From Ziziphus jujuba (taxonomy: Eukaryota > Streptophyta > Magnoliopsida > Rosales > Rhamnaceae), in the NCBI RefSeq assembly GCF_031755915.1, contig NC_083387.1, positions 19,117,001 to 19,181,000 of the forward strand: a stretch of DNA of 64,000 bases, in the 5' to 3' direction. The notes below the pieces were generated by a model. It ran no database searches, was not told the DNA's origin, and was given only the letters and a program-made list of their open reading frames with translations. Positions within the stretch are counted from its first letter, which is position 1. Every line of letters starts with the position of its first letter. Positions 46,226 through 58,757 of the stretch are shown one piece after another. The position numbers and the translations under genes were made by a program.

Positions 46226-47700
46226 AGAGCCACATACCACCCTTAATTTTGTGATGGGTACATCATCTATGCTCGATGGTGATGTATGTGTTTTATTAAC
46301 CTAAGGAACCCACACTCTTTTGTCTTGTATGGATATATTACAGGAGTCAGAATTACTCTGGCTCTTTTGGAGTTTCATCTCGGAATTTCCATGCCCATAG
46401 GGTTCTTATGACCTATTTAGATGTTTAAGGGCAATTATTTTCTTTTCTTAGGAATTAATATCTTGATATTAGAACCCAGTACATACCACAAATGGTTGAT
46501 GCAATTTAGTCATCTTGTAAAGGACAAATTGTTGAGAATTAAGTTGGAATTGCATAAATTGGTTTTGTGGCACTTGCTTTTAATGGCAGTTTTAAATATT
46601 GGTTTGATAGTTTGTTTTCTTAAATATTGAGGATTGTATATTGATGATGTTTTATGGATCTAAGGTGCTCGATGTTTTTAGTGATAACTTGATGTTTTAG
46701 TGAATATGATTTGTGGGATACAACTAGAATATAAGAAAGTGATGAATGTTTTCCTATGGTTTGAGGATCTAATAATTAATTCTTAGTATTTGGTTGTGAT
46801 ATTAGAATTAGGATTTAAATTTCTTTATTGCTTAAGGTATGAATTCTTGGAGTTGTTTGAAATTAAGGTTTTCTTAAGAATGATATTTGGGATAATGAGT
46901 GGACTCAGACTTGATCTATTGGATTTTTACTATTTGGTGTTTACAATCTCAAGGATTATGCTAGGCTTTAAAAGTAATATAAGGCCTTCCATTAGAATAA
47001 TTATGAGAATTTTTATTTTATGACTTGCGATGTTTGTCGAGGTTAAGAAAACTGCATAATCAATACAATTGCAAATAATAGGAGTGTGGTCAAAGGAGAA
47101 AAAAGAAAAGAAAAGAAAAGAAAAAACAACCTCAGTTTTAACTTTATGTCATTGATATTCAGTTTGGGGAAATTTGATTTATGTTCTAAACTTTCTTTTT
47201 GATTTGATGAAATGATTTTTGGGAGTTAATTACAAAATTGGAAAGTTACAAGTCATGCAAGAATGATATTGAAAAATACATTCTTATGTGATTTCTTTTT
47301 TGGGAGTTTGATCATTTCCTCTTGCTACAATTAAAGTTTTGGTGGATTTATTTTTCATCACTCTACCAAAGGTTGGTTCTTACTTTTCGATTGTTTATTG
47401 AGGTATTAGAGTTTGTCCTGTATTGTAATTGTGGTATTTGAGGGTTGAACTTTGTCTCGTAAAGTTAAAAGTTATACTTTTAGGGTTGAAAAGTTAGTGC
47501 TTAGTGGTTTGCATTGTAGCATTAGTATTCTCCAAATGTGAGCTTAGTTGGATTGAGTGAGATCTTAAGGACAAATGGTTTCTACTAATGGGAATTTCTT
47601 TAATTCATAGAAATTGGAGCTATATGGGTTTGTGATTGATGGGACCACGTAGAGACAGGAAAGTTACATGCTTAATAACAAGGTATGAAATTTTGAAGAT
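46226..47700 (+). pseudogene. remnants of protease and pol of element B
   Basis: Near 46295-46325 a decayed protease loop is readable (LINLRNPHSFV, the usual D-P-G-A replaced by N-L-R-N). The following 1.3 kb is T-rich with only vague pol-like pieces; I find no intact RT, RNase H or integrase motif, so most of pol appears deleted or heavily decayed. A polypurine tract AGAGGGGTAAA precedes the 3' LTR. Confidence 0.5.
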
Positions 47701-47723
47701 GAAATTTTTATAGAGGGGTAAAT

Positions 47724-49432
47724 TGTAATATCTCGTTCCAAAAAATGGTCGAAATTTTGAAACTTTAACCAAGTTTGACCAAATGAACTGTTTATGAATG
47801 CCATATTTGACTTTTTATATGAATAATGTTAATACGAGTTCGTAGACTGGCACTACATCAAATTTTGAGTTACGGCTGAAAGGTTAACGTTCTATGAAGT
47901 TTTAAACATCAACTTTATGTTAGTGTCAAAAGTAGTCTCAGATTTTTATTTACTGGTAATCCAAGACTCTGTTTAAGTTAATATGAACCTAGGTCGACTT
48001 GGTCCTAAACTCGTATTATATTAGCGCGGATCAAAATTAAGACCAGATTCTAATGGCCACCTTAACCACTAATTAACATGTGATTAGAAACTTTGGTATA
48101 GATTGAAAACGCCATAATAAGTTATGGAAAGTCCTATTGATAAGGCAAGCTAAAACACGTTCTCTTTTTAGTGTTTGAGGTGTTCTAAAAGAACGAAGAG
48201 AAATCTCTCTCACAAGTAATTTTTCTAAATGAATGATGATCCATCTATTATTAAGAAATAAAGCCTTTAGATAAGCTTAAGTTACAAAAAATCAAATCCT
48301 TAGAATATCAGGTAAAAACTGGCCAATAAGACTAAATAATGTAGTTGCTGTTGTTCCTAGGACTTACCTAATCTAATTAGCATTAATTAATTTCTTAATT
48401 TTGAAAGAGGAATTAATTAATTTACAATAAGAAATATTAAAATTCAACATTTCTAAATTGATTTGTCCAACAAATAATTAAACAAAACTAAAAATAAAAG
48501 GTTATTTCCTAATATAAAAAGTCAAATTCCAGATTTTGAAAGTAGTTAACTAGCTTTCCAAATAAGCAGTCCTTGTCAAATCTCCAGCTAATTTAGTTTC
48601 CAAATCTGATCCAATATGCCATGTAAGATTTCTAATAGGATTAGAATTTGTTTCCACATGTTTTCGGTGATTGGAATGATGAAGTTTGCTTGACATACAA
48701 GAAAAACCACTACCCAGAGCCAATTATGTAAAACCGGCCAATGTTGGATGCCATGAGGCGTGCTTATGCCCTTGCTTCTATCTTGACATGATTTTGTGAC
48801 CTCTTGGTGAGCTCAAACACTCTCACAAGCAAATAAACTCACCTCATGCTGGCTGGAATCCTCAAATGCATCGAAATAGCTTCTCGGGTCCATTTCTCCC
48901 TTCAAAATGTAGATGCTCAGCATGAGCTTAGAATCTTCTAGTATTATCATGTCTTCTTGAGAATTAATTACTTCTTCTATGAAACTAATAAGATTGTCCT
49001 TACACCCCTTAGCTTGTGCCCTAGTAATTGTTCCAGTCTTCAACTGTGCGGGATTAATACCCCAACAAGTAGATGTTTGCGCTGATGGATTCTCATCATA
49101 AGTGTTGGGAAGTGTGTCCAATAGTGAATAAATTCTAAAGTACCCATTTCATCCCCTAACCCTAAGAAACCTCTCTAAAGACCTACAACTTTGAATCGGA
49201 TCAGCCTAGACCCATCTAGTATCCAAACTGGGTCACCACCTTTTGGCCTTTTTTTAGGTAGAATTAACCTACACATGCTTAATCATCGGTAAGTCCACTT
49301 CTAGGTGACCAAGCTGGCCAAATTTTTGGCCAAGCCATTCAATGATGCATTGGGATCAACCATTTGAAGAAGACTACAACTGTTTGGTGTTTTTCAATCG
49401 GTTGGCCATTTTTCGACCGTTCTAGGCTAACC
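47724..49432 (+). mobile_element. 3' LTR of element B, interrupted
   Basis: It starts TGTAATATCTCG after the polypurine tract. Segments 47724-47978 and 49104-49432 align successively with 22182-22790 of the 5' LTR (for example GACCAAGCTGGCCAAATTTT against GACTAAGTTGGCTAAATTTC). A solo LTR sits between them and a C-family LTR interrupts it at 49433. The remaining 1.8 kb of this LTR is not found in the window. Confidence 0.78.
47979..49098 (-). mobile_element. solo LTR C2 (C family, 1120 bp)
   Basis: The plus strand reads TAATATGAACC...TCTCATCA, so it is in minus orientation (its TG terminus mutated to TA). TAAGT flanks it (47974-47978 and 49099-49103). On its sense strand the first approximately 300 bp are an open frame (48813-49121) with WGINPAQLKTGTITRAQAKG, the LTR-encoded pol tail described for this family. 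Confidence 0.88.
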
Positions 49433-50554
49433 TGATAAGAACCCACCTACACCCCTACAAGCTACTACTCACTGGGGTGCTGATCCTGGGCAATTGAAGA
49501 TGGGGCCAATCACCAGGGCACAAGCTAATTTAAGGATAATCTGGTTAGCTTTATATAAGTGTGATTAAATCTCAAGAAGGCATGGGTATACCAGAAGATT
49601 CTAAGCCCGTGCTGAGCGTTTAAGTTATGAAGGTAGAAATGAACAAGGGAAGTTATTTTGGTGCATCTATGGACTCCGTTGGGCAGTAATGGATGGGTTT
49701 GTTAGCTTATGAATGTGATTAAGCTCACCAAGAGATCATGAAATTATGCCAAGGTAGAAGCAAAGCTATTCAAGAACAACATTTGCACACATACATTTCA
49801 ATTTAGGCCAAAATGAGCATGATAGGTGCTGCGAAGGAGATAACTTGTAATCTAAGCAAGTTTTGGTCATTCCAATCAAAGGCAATGTGTGGGACTAGTT
49901 ATAATCCTATTTGGCATCCTACATGGCATATTGGATCTGATTTGGAGCCCTAATTAACTAGTGACTTGATAAAGACAGCTTATTTATAAAACTAGTCAAC
50001 TACTTTCCAAATATAAAATTTGACTTTTGCTTTAGTAAATAGTCTTTATTCTTGGTTTTTATTAAATTATTTGCTGGAAAAATTAATTTAGGAAGGATGT
50101 ATTTTGATTGTAAATTAATTAATTCCTATTTCAAAACTAAGAAATTAATTAATCCAAATTAGTTTAAGAAAAGACTTAGAAATTTAGCCATTTACCTATT
50201 CTTTTGCTGTGTTAGCTGAATTTTACCTCAATGTTTTAGGATTTATTTCTTTTGTGACTTTAGTCAATTTAAGGGCTTATTTTTCAATGAAAAGTAGCTT
50301 AGATTAGTGATTCTTTATTGTGAGAAGAATTCTCTTTATTCTCTTTGAACACCTAAAACACAAAATAGTGATCGAGTGTTTTAGTTTGACTTATCAATAG
50401 GACATGCATAACCTATTGTAGTGTCTTCATTATATACCAAGATTTCGAATCACAAGTTGATTAGGAGTCAAGGTGACCATTAGAATATGAACTTAATTTC
50501 GATCCGGGCTAGTATAATATGGGTTTAGGAGCAAGTCGACCTAGGTTCGTATCA
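49433..50554 (+). mobile_element. 5' LTR C3 (C family, 1122 bp)
   Basis: It runs TGATAAGAACC...GGTTCGTATCA. It contains the LTR-encoded tail motif (WGADPGQLKMGPITRAQA near 49477-49531). It is followed directly by a primer-binding site, so it is a 5' LTR and not a solo one. The interior is cut by LTR D at 50736; whether the plus-strand remnant at 61988-63669 is its other end is uncertain because the two LTRs are rather divergent. Confidence 0.82.
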
Positions 50555-50556
50555 TT

Positions 50557-50735
50557 TGGTATCCTAGCCAAATTTTGTTAAGGTTTGATCTATCTTGTTT
50601 GCTTTGTTTTGGTTTGTGTTATTCTGCAATTTTAACATTAGATTAAGGTTGTTTGCTACTCATATACGTTTTACATATTTAAAAAAGAAAAAAAAAAGAA
50701 AAAAATCATTTATAACTGAATTAGGTTTTTGTTTT
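50557..50735 (+). other. primer-binding site and leader of C3
   Basis: TGGTATCCTAGCC (50557-50569) resembles the tRNA-Met primer site with two or three mismatches. A T-rich leader follows, with the A-rich run 50683-50706. Confidence 0.6.
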
Positions 50736-50989
50736 TGTGATACCCGAATTTTATGTTTCTAGTTGATCGCCTTAATTTCAAGGCGGTACACAATTATAGT
50801 TGACATCTACAAGTTTGATGATCCATCCTAAAATTTGAAATTCGATTTTAAATTTTATATGATTTGATTGGGATTGACTTCTTAGCCTTTGAGTTGGCCA
50901 TAATTTTGAATTTTCATTGGTAAAAAATTTTAGTTTTACTGATAGACTCTAACATAAAGCTCGTTGATATGACTTCATAGATTGGCACG
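50736..50989 (+). mobile_element. LTR D, first segment
   Basis: It begins TGTGATACCCGAATTTT, a typical long gypsy LTR start, and resembles LTR B in layout (ATAGATTGGCACG corresponds to GTAGACTGGCACT in B). It is interrupted at 50990 by element E52 and resumes at about 56590. Confidence 0.65.
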
Positions 50990-52121
50990 TGATACGAAAC
51001 GAGGTCGACTTGCTCCTAAACCCACATTATATTAGCACGAATCTTAATTAAATTCAAGTTCTTATGGGAAAACCTTAACCCCTAAATAAACTGTGATTAG
51101 AAAACTTGGTATAATGAAGACGCCACAATAGGTTATAGATGCCTTATTGATAAGTCAAAACTAAAACACTCACTCTCTAATGGTGTTATAGGTGTTCAAA
51201 GAGAACTAAGAGACTTCTATCTCACAATTAATTTTTTAAATAATATTGAAGGTGCATTCTTATTGAAAAATAACCCTTAAATAGGTTAAAGTCATAACGC
51301 AATAAACCCTAAAAATCTAAGAGAAAATTTTCCATACAATGTCAACTTCCTAATGTGGTCGAAATTCCATTCCTTTCCTAATTCTAATTTTGATTAATTA
51401 ATTTTTTTATTTTGAATTAGAAATTAATTAACTTAGAATGAAAATAATAAAATAATAACTTTCCTAAGTTGGTTTTTCTAGAAAATAAATAAATAGAAAC
51501 CAAATAAAAGACTAATTTCCTAAAGTAAAAAGTCAAAATCAAATTAGGAAACTAGTTGACTAGTTTGACCACAAAGCTATCTTTCACAAAATTCTAGCTT
51601 GTAAAGGCTCCAAATCAACTCCTATATGCCATGTAGGATGAAAAATATGATTATTTATTTTCCCCATATGTTTTCCTTGATTGGAACAAAGAGAAAGCGT
51701 CAAATTAGCAAAATACAGTAAGGCCAGCAACAAATAAAGCAAAACCGGCCAACTATTCCCTCTAAGCACAAATGCCCATTGTGGCTGCTTTTGATTCTGC
51801 CTTTGCTTGATTCCATGACCTCTTAATGATATTCATTGAATCCATGAAGTGTTGGATCCATTCCATGCTGCCCAAAGTCATATTTGCACGAAAACAGCTA
51901 CCGAGTCCGTATCGGTCTCCACCACTTGGATGTTTAAAACAAGCTTTGTATCTTCAGGCATGGACAAGCCCTTTTGAGAATTGATAACTTCCTATATAAA
52001 GGCAGCCAGGTTGTCCTTAAATTTTTTGGCTTGAGCCCTAGTGAATGGCCCAGACTTCATCCGTATTGGATCAGCACCCCAGCAGGTAGTCGGTTGTGCA
52101 AGTACGAACAGATTCTCATCA
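50990..52121 (-). mobile_element. 3' LTR of E52 (1132 bp)
   Basis: The plus strand reads TGATACGAAACG...TTCTCATCA. Next to it (52122-52134) lies TTCCCCTCCTCTT, the complement of polypurine tract AAGAGGAGGGGAA. On the sense strand the pol frame reads through the tract into the LTR (GNDENLFV, then WGADPIRMKSGPFTRAQA). Confidence 0.9.
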
Positions 52122-52132
52122 TTCCCCTCCTC

Positions 52133-52564
52133 TTAAAAAGGATTTTTCCTCAAATCAAAATCATCACTTGTAGTAAAAGGAGATAAATCAATAACATTAA
52201 ATTTAGTACTAACATTGTACCCACCCAGTAAGTCCAGTTTATAAGCATTCTCATTAATCTGCTCCAAAACTTGAAAAGGTCCGTCTCCACGCGACATAAG
52301 CTTTGACTTTCTTTGCTCGGGGAACCTCTCCTTTAAATGTAACCAAATGCAATCTCCTGGGTCAATCACTATCATAACAAATCCTAAAAATACCAATTTA
52401 TCTTTACGAAAATCACACCTTTTAAAGTTAGTAAATAATCTCTCCCAAATTTTCAAATTTCCATTAAGTGAAGCTTTCAACAATGTAAATAAAGTTTTAT
52501 ACAACAAAAGCATCTTTAAATAAGCATCTTGATAAATCATTATCAGCAATGATTTCTTATTCAA
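52133..52564 (-). pseudogene. E52 fused pol frame: linker, RT end, integrase C-terminus
   Basis: This single open frame of 143 residues is built from non-adjacent parts of pol. It has linker (KKSLLIMIYQDAYLK), then the RT thumb (RLFTNFKRCDFRKDKLVFLG), then without a gap the integrase C-terminus (DPGDCIWLHLKERFPEQRKS, GDGPFQVLEQINENAYKLDL, NVIDLSPF). All catalytic centres are deleted. The RT-integrase junction is the same as in E59; the linker-RT junction is unique to this copy. Confidence 0.88.
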
Positions 52565-53480
52565 AATTGCTTTATTAACATCCCCAAAGCTAAGATAAAA
52601 AATTTTATTTTTCTTTCTTTTTCTTTCCCACTCACGGATTCCACTCTTCCTCTCTCACTCTCAGCTTTTTTAAATTTCCTCACACTCTAAGGTTTGCCTT
52701 GGTTTTTCCACTCAATTTGGGTTTTAGAACTCTTACCTTGGACAACAAGCTCTGACCTACCCTATTGAGTGGATGGTGAAACCGTGGCTGCCATACTTGC
52801 TTTCTTCTTGAACTTTTCCACCTCCTTCATTTGTTGTATTTGAAGTTGGTCTCTAAACACCTCCTTGGGAGTTAATGGCTCCAGCTTGATCTTTTTATCT
52901 TTAAATCTAAAAGCAATAACATTCTCTCAACCATAATGTATAGTATCTTTATGAAATTGCCATTGTCTACCTAAAAAAATATGTCCGGCAAGCATAACAA
53001 CATCACACATAACAACATCCACATATTTATCAATACTGAATTTTACTTTGGATTGTTTGTTTATTTTCATTTCTCCACTATCATTAAGCCAATGTAATCT
53101 ATATGGTTCTGGATGTTAATGGTTGCTAAGCTTAATATATCGACTACCAAATTACTAATTACATTTGTAAAACTCCCACTATTAATTATCATACTACAAA
53201 TGTTACCTTGAATTTCACATCAGGTGTGGAAGATATTCTCTTTTTGAATTTTGTCCTCATCTTTGTACATGGTTAGAACCCTTCTTACCACCAAACACAA
53301 TTCAGCCCTAACTGCTTTGAGTATTTTGGATTCATCATGCCCTTCATCTTTAACTTCTTCATCATCAAATTCGGCTTCTCCTTCACTATCTTCACTTTTA
53401 GATTCCAACTCAGCACCATGATTCTTCTATTCGGGTATTGGCCATTGATGTGTTGTCGTCCTTGGCTCTTAAAGCACACA
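52565..53480 (-). pseudogene. E52 linker, protease remnant and zinc knuckle
   Basis: On the minus strand the knuckle is CFKSQGRQHINGQYPNRR (53477-53424), with Ser and Tyr at two Cys positions, so zinc binding is lost. It is followed by a Glu/Asp-rich spacer, ENIFHT and a decayed protease loop (CSMIINSGSFTNV, about 53205-53150; Asn replaces the catalytic Asp). Confidence 0.7.
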
Positions 53481-53668
53481 ATGAGTTATAGAAGGTTGAG
53501 GAACAGTTTTACCTTTGTTCCTTGGTGCTTGGACAGATTCGGTTTAGCCTCCTTTTTTGGCCGATTGGTGCTTTCATCACCTAGCTTCGGTCTTGGCTTA
53601 TTTCCATGTGTAGGATTGCTTCTTCAAACACTTAGATTTGATCTCCCGCTGTTTAATACCCCTCCAAT

Positions 53669-54360
53669 CTATGTACTTGTGCCCCTCCTCTTGAGTTGAT
53701 TCTCAAGTTTAATAGCCACATGCAACATCTCTTCCAATTCCACATATTGTTGCAATTTCAATTGATTAGCTATCTCACGATTTAATCCACCTAGAAACCA
53801 TGCCATGGTTGCTTCTCTATCCTCATCCATGCTCAATCTCATCATGAGCATCTCCATGTCCTTATAATAATCCTCCAGGAACCTACTACCTTTTGATAAT
53901 GATTGAAGTCTTTGATGCAGCAACCAATGGCAATGACTTCGTACAAACCTCCAAGTAGTGATGGGTTCATCTTCAATTCTCCTTTAGGTACTTTGTTCAT
54001 TTGTCCACCATTGGAGTGCATAGTGGCCAAATTCCAAGGCTATCAATTGAACTTTCTTAGCCTCCGAATAGTTATGACAGTCGAAAATCATCTCCATTTG
54101 CTCCTCCCACTCTAAGTAGGCTTTCGGATCATTTTTTTCCTGTGAAAGGTGGCATGTTGACCTTAATATTCCCAAGATTATCTTGCTTTCCTTGGTAAGA
54201 AAAAATTTCATCAAACCCCTCATCAAAGTCATCGCCAAAATTACCTTCCTCGAATTCCTCTCTAGGTCGGCCACGGCCCCTTCGACCTTGACCTCGGCCA
54301 CCATGTGCATCTAACATTGGATTCAGCCAACCTTTTGAGGTTTCCAACCTGTCCATTCTT
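53669..54360 (-). pseudogene. E52 gag
   Basis: On the minus strand a Gly/Arg-rich N-terminal part is followed by NDPKAYLEWEEQMEMIFD, ALEFGHYALQWW, QRLQSLSKGSRFLEDYYKDM and GGLNREIANQLKLQQYVEL. At least one deletion or frameshift near 53900-53990 removes the segment holding the usual RYxPxxYxR motif. It is closely related to the gag of E59. Confidence 0.85.
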
Positions 54361-54799
54361 TAAACTATATGATCAAATCAAGAATTCATCTGCTGTAATT
54401 GCTCTAAGACGGCCCTCATGTTCGTGTGCTCATCTACCATCCCATAGCTTGGGAATCACCTTTGAATCCTATGGATTTCTCTCCATTAATTCTCAATGAG
54501 CCATTTCCTTCTCCTCTTCTCATCCTTGAATCTACTATGTTAGTAAAAATACTGAAAAAATAAAATAGATCCTAACCAAATTCACTCCCTCATGTGTGCT
54601 ACTCAAACAAGGTCTCGACACTCGTGTTTGCACACCAATTTCTTCTTTTAGCCTCTTTTAAGCCCACAATCTCTTATCTTTTTCCACTCAAAGAATTATC
54701 TCAAAGTTTTAATTAAAACACCCAATAAACAGTAATTAGATCATAAGTATGTTTTAATTAAACTTATCAACAAAACAGTGGCAAAAAGCAAGCAATACC
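54361..54799 (-). other. E52 gag start and leader, 3' part
   Basis: This is decayed sequence upstream of gag on the minus strand; no separate gene is seen. Confidence 0.5.
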
Positions 54800-55832
54800 T
54801 GTTGAAGTGTGGCAATTTTGCCACTTGATAGTGCATGTCACCGGCTAGCATGCACACCTTGGTATCAAATCCTTCCTTTTATGAGTTTATATTTTTTGTA
54901 TGTTTTAATTGATGCAAGATATATTTTGATAATGTTTTGTGCCTAAGTTATGTATGCAAAAGTATAGGCAAAATTATGCACAAAAGAGTAGGAATGTTAT
55001 GCTTGAAATGCCTATGGTGCTGGATTCATAATTTCCAGCAACATAGTTCCACTATTTATCTTATATCTCAGGTTGAAAATGGATGTTTTGGCTGAAATGT
55101 TTAGGGATGTCTAAAGACATATATAGAAGACTATGGTTCAAATTTCAGGTCAAAATGACATGGGAAAGTCCATTTTCTATTCCAAACAGATTGCTGTATC
55201 TGATGGGCCCAGTATGCAGAGTATGGGTCAGTTTTGGAGCTTTTTGGCCCATGATCCGGTTCTAGAACTTTCCTAGCTCTTGGAACAATATTTATTGATG
55301 ACAAAGGATGATTTAAACCAAGTTTCATAAGCAGATACAAAGGGGAACTAAGTAGGTGAAGCTAGTTTGGTTGTTTACCCAAACTAGTTAAACAATAGGA
55401 ACTTAGTTCAAACCATGTGCCACTTTTTACTATATTTGGAATAGACATGTTGCAGCTGGTTTTTACTTCTTTTGTGTATGAAAAGTTAGGTGTTGACCAT
55501 TTTACTTTTTAAATTTCAAATACTTTACTCATTTTGTAAGCTCACATGCTTGGCATGTGTGAACTAGTTGTAATTTCAAGCTTATATTGTAAAATGAATG
55601 AAATGGCTATACATCTAAGCCTTATTTTTCAAAAGCCAACGTGGTCCCCTTCTTCTTATCTCTTCTTCAACACCTTAGAACACTCTAGGAACCATAAAAA
55701 CCAGAAAACACCATAACCAAAACATAAAAACACAACTCACACAAAACCATTCTCAAGAGCATCACCAAAAGTTTGCTTGTTGCTAACACTTCAAGCTAGC
55801 TTGCTCTTGGTCATAACATTCTCACCCCAACA
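54800..55832. mobile_element. solo LTR of an unrelated family (1033 bp)
   Basis: It begins TGTTGAAGTGTGG and ends CACCCCAACA, with short inverted termini TGTTG/CAACA. ATACC flanks it (54795-54799 and 55833-55837). It has no similarity to LTRs A-D. Length and ends suit a Copia-type LTR, but without interior sequence the superfamily is a guess. Confidence 0.88.
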
Positions 55833-55837
55833 ATACC

Positions 55838-56035
55838 AAGTGAATTAATAAGACTTAGTTCTCGGTCTGTCTAAGCAAAAACAAGGTAAATCAACAAGAA
55901 AATATTTAGAATGAAATAAAAGCTATCCAGAATATGAATGAACCTACAATTCAAGGAATAAATATAGAGAAAGAAATTTAAACATGAACAAGAATCAAAT
56001 TGAACAAAAATATAAGATAATTGTTGGTTGTTGTT
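55838..56035 (-). other. E52 leader, 5' part
   Basis: A-rich sequence lies between the solo LTR and the 5' LTR remnant of E52. No primer-binding site is recognisable because the adjacent LTR end is missing. Confidence 0.5.
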
Positions 56036-56589
56036 CTTTATAATTCCAATTTTGATTAATTAATTCCTTTATTTTGAATTAGAAATTAATTAATTTACAT
56101 TGAAAATAATAAAATAATAACTTTCCTAAGTTGATTTTTCCAACAAATAAATATATAGAAACCAAATAAAAGACTAATTTACTAAAACAAAAAGTCAAAA
56201 TCAAATTAGGAAAATAGTTGACTAGTTTGACCACAAAGCTATCTTTGATTAAATTCCAGATTGCAAAGGCTCCAAATCAGCTCTCATATGTCATGTAGGA
56301 TGAAAAATAGGATTATTTATGATCCCCATATATTTCCTTTGATTGGAACAAAGAGAAAATGTCAAATCAACAAAATACAGTAAAGTTAGCAACAAATAAA
56401 GCAAAATCGGCCAACTATTCCCTCTGTGCATAAATGCCCATTATGGTTTCTTTCGATCCTGCCTTTACTTAATTCCATGACCTCTTAATTATATTCATTG
56501 AATCCATGAAGTGTTGGATCCATTCCATGCTGCTTGAAGTCCATATTTGCACGAAAACAGCTACCGGGTCTGTATCGGCCTCCACAACT
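56036..56589 (-). mobile_element. 5' LTR remnant of E52
   Basis: It aligns closely with 51380-51925 of the 3' LTR (shared AACAAAGAGAAA, GGCCAACTATTCCCTCT, CATGAAGTGTTGGATCCATT). About 430 bp at one end and 200 bp at the other are missing. Confidence 0.88.
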
Positions 56590-57844
56590 TACAGTTATAA
56601 AGTTATGATTTGGAAAGTTTTTAAATATCAGTATTTGTTTGAGTCTAAACCAGCTTTAGGGTTTATCTTTTGGTAGACCTTAGGCCTATATATATTCATG
56701 GAGATGTGTGCCATTATTAAACAAATAAAAAATGCCTTTTTTTTTTCCACAAAAACCCTTAAAAACCTCTCATAAACCTTTAAACCTGAATGGGGGCAAC
56801 CCATAGCCTTGAGCATGCTGAACCAGGTCAATCCGATTCGATCATTTTCTAGCCACCTATCACTGAGATGCATTGGAAGTCTATTGAGCCCACCTCCCGG
56901 CAACCGTTGTTGTGAATTTCCATGGCCAATCGGCCAGCGACTCATTGAAATCGACATTTAGAAGCTATTACGAGGATAGCAACCATTTTTTATCCATTTC
57001 AGATGGCCCATACTGCTATTCCATCTATTTTGGACCCATTAAACTTATTCCTAGCCTCGGTTTTTTTAGATTTCCCATCGTTTCTAAAATATGATGATTC
57101 CAAGTTTGACCAAAACTTCGAGGAGCTTTTCTTGCCACTGGTTGGGCTTTTGGGGACTATGATGAGTGCACCATCCAAACCTCATCTTTGGGCTTCCCAT
57201 CAGAATAAAGTTTATAAATTTTGGATGTTTTATAATTTTTCCATTTTTAGGTCAATTAGTTTAATACCAAATAACATAGGATTGTATTTGGACACAATTG
57301 AACAAATTGGATAAAAATTTAAGTTGGATTACTGTGATTCAGTGTTAATGGGACCTAATGGAATGTTTAATTTCATTAAATTGGCCACTAGATGAAATAC
57401 CCCAATTTTGGGTATCAAGTATTTAGGGATCATAGTATAATTGGACTATCATTGTCTAATTTTAGAAGTTTTAGAATTATTTAAGTTGTTTTGGGACATT
57501 GGTATACACTTAATATCTTTGGTATAAATTTTGAGGTCTGAGAATAATTTTGTAATTATTTTAGATGTCAGGACTGAGATTGGAGGCGATGCATTGGCAG
57601 ATCAGGCTTGAGCTATTTTCTACAAGTGCATTTTGTTTTCATAAATGTTTGGGTTTGTCAATATATTCTATTTTACTAATTAAACTTTGGAAGCTTAAAT
57701 TTTATATAATTTTACTTTATGCGATAGATGCTTTATATGATTTACTATTTTATTATTATCTAATATATTTAAGGAAGTGTTATGGCAGAAATATGTTTTT
57801 CATATTTGTTTATAAATAATATAAGTACAAATTATGTTGGTCTC
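56590..57844 (+). mobile_element. LTR D, second segment
   Basis: It resumes the LTR B-like layout (AGTTATAAAGTTATGATTTGG; CCTCTCATAAACCTTTAAACC; a GGTCAATTAGTTTAATACCAA block matching GGTCAATTAGTTAAATATCAA at 23060). The frames inside are not coding. It is interrupted at 57845 by E59. Confidence 0.65.
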
Positions 57845-58746
57845 TGATACGAACCTAGGACGACTTGCTCCTAAACCCATAACGAAGATTGATTTAGACC
57901 GTCTAATTACAAATTATCAATGGAAGACCTCGACTCGTGACCTATATTTGAGGTAAGAACCTTGGTATGGTGAAGATGCCACAATAGGGTACGAAATAAC
58001 CTATTGATAAGTCAAATTTGAACTCCATAAGCAAAGCTTGCAAAAGTTCGATATAGTTCTTAGAGAACCAAGAAAATCACTCTCACTTTGAATCAAAATT
58101 GTAATATGAATTTTATTCATGAATTGTGTGCCTTTAAATAGGCAAAATAAATTACAAAGTTTTCCTAAATTTGCTAAAAATAATTATGGAATAATTAGGT
58201 TTAGAAAACCTAATTTTGATAGGTTTAGGAAACCTAATGTGGTTAGGTTTAGGAAACCTAATTTATCTCCTAGTTTCCTAATAAGAATAGGAAAGTAATT
58301 TAAAAACCTAATAAAACTAAATTCAGAAAATAAAATAGGCAACATGCCAAAATCCAATCAAGATATAAAATAAAAACTAATATTTCCTAATTATAAAATT
58401 TAGCAAATGCCATGTAGGCACATATCATCCTCAACGTGGCAAAAGTGCCATATCACCATATGATGCCACATCACCATCCATGTCATCAAATCGTGCCACA
58501 TCACCATACTGTTGGATTCCATGTGTTAGGCTTTCTTTCATGTTGGCATCCTTCGTTCCAATCATATGGACCAATTTTGGTTCATCTTCAGTAATGAACT
58601 TGCTTTTTTGGGATGTGAACACCTCTTGGATTAAACCATTTAGTGCTTCTTTAAACCTCTTTGCTCTTGCCTTGGTTATTGGTCCCGTAGAGATTTGAAA
58701 TGGCTCTGGACTCCATCTTGGGGTGCTCCTGATTATGTTCACATCA
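57845..58746 (-). mobile_element. 3' LTR of E59 (902 bp)
   Basis: The plus strand reads TGATACGAACC...TTCACATCA, followed by the complement of a polypurine tract (58747-58760). On the sense strand an open frame (58742-58431) starts inside the LTR with RWSPEPFQISTGPITKARAK and RFKEALNGLIQEV. It is the short-LTR subtype shared with C'. Confidence 0.88.
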
Positions 58747-58757
58747 TTTCCCTCCTC

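Larger units (their letters stand above)
50990..56589 (-). mobile_element. C-family deletion derivative E52
   Basis: On the minus strand the order is 5' LTR remnant (56589-56036), leader, gag, protease remnant, linker, a fused RT-end/integrase-end frame, polypurine tract and 3' LTR (52121-50990). RT core, RNase H and integrase core are missing. A solo LTR of another family lies in the leader (54800-55832). It could move only with proteins from another element. Confidence 0.85.
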
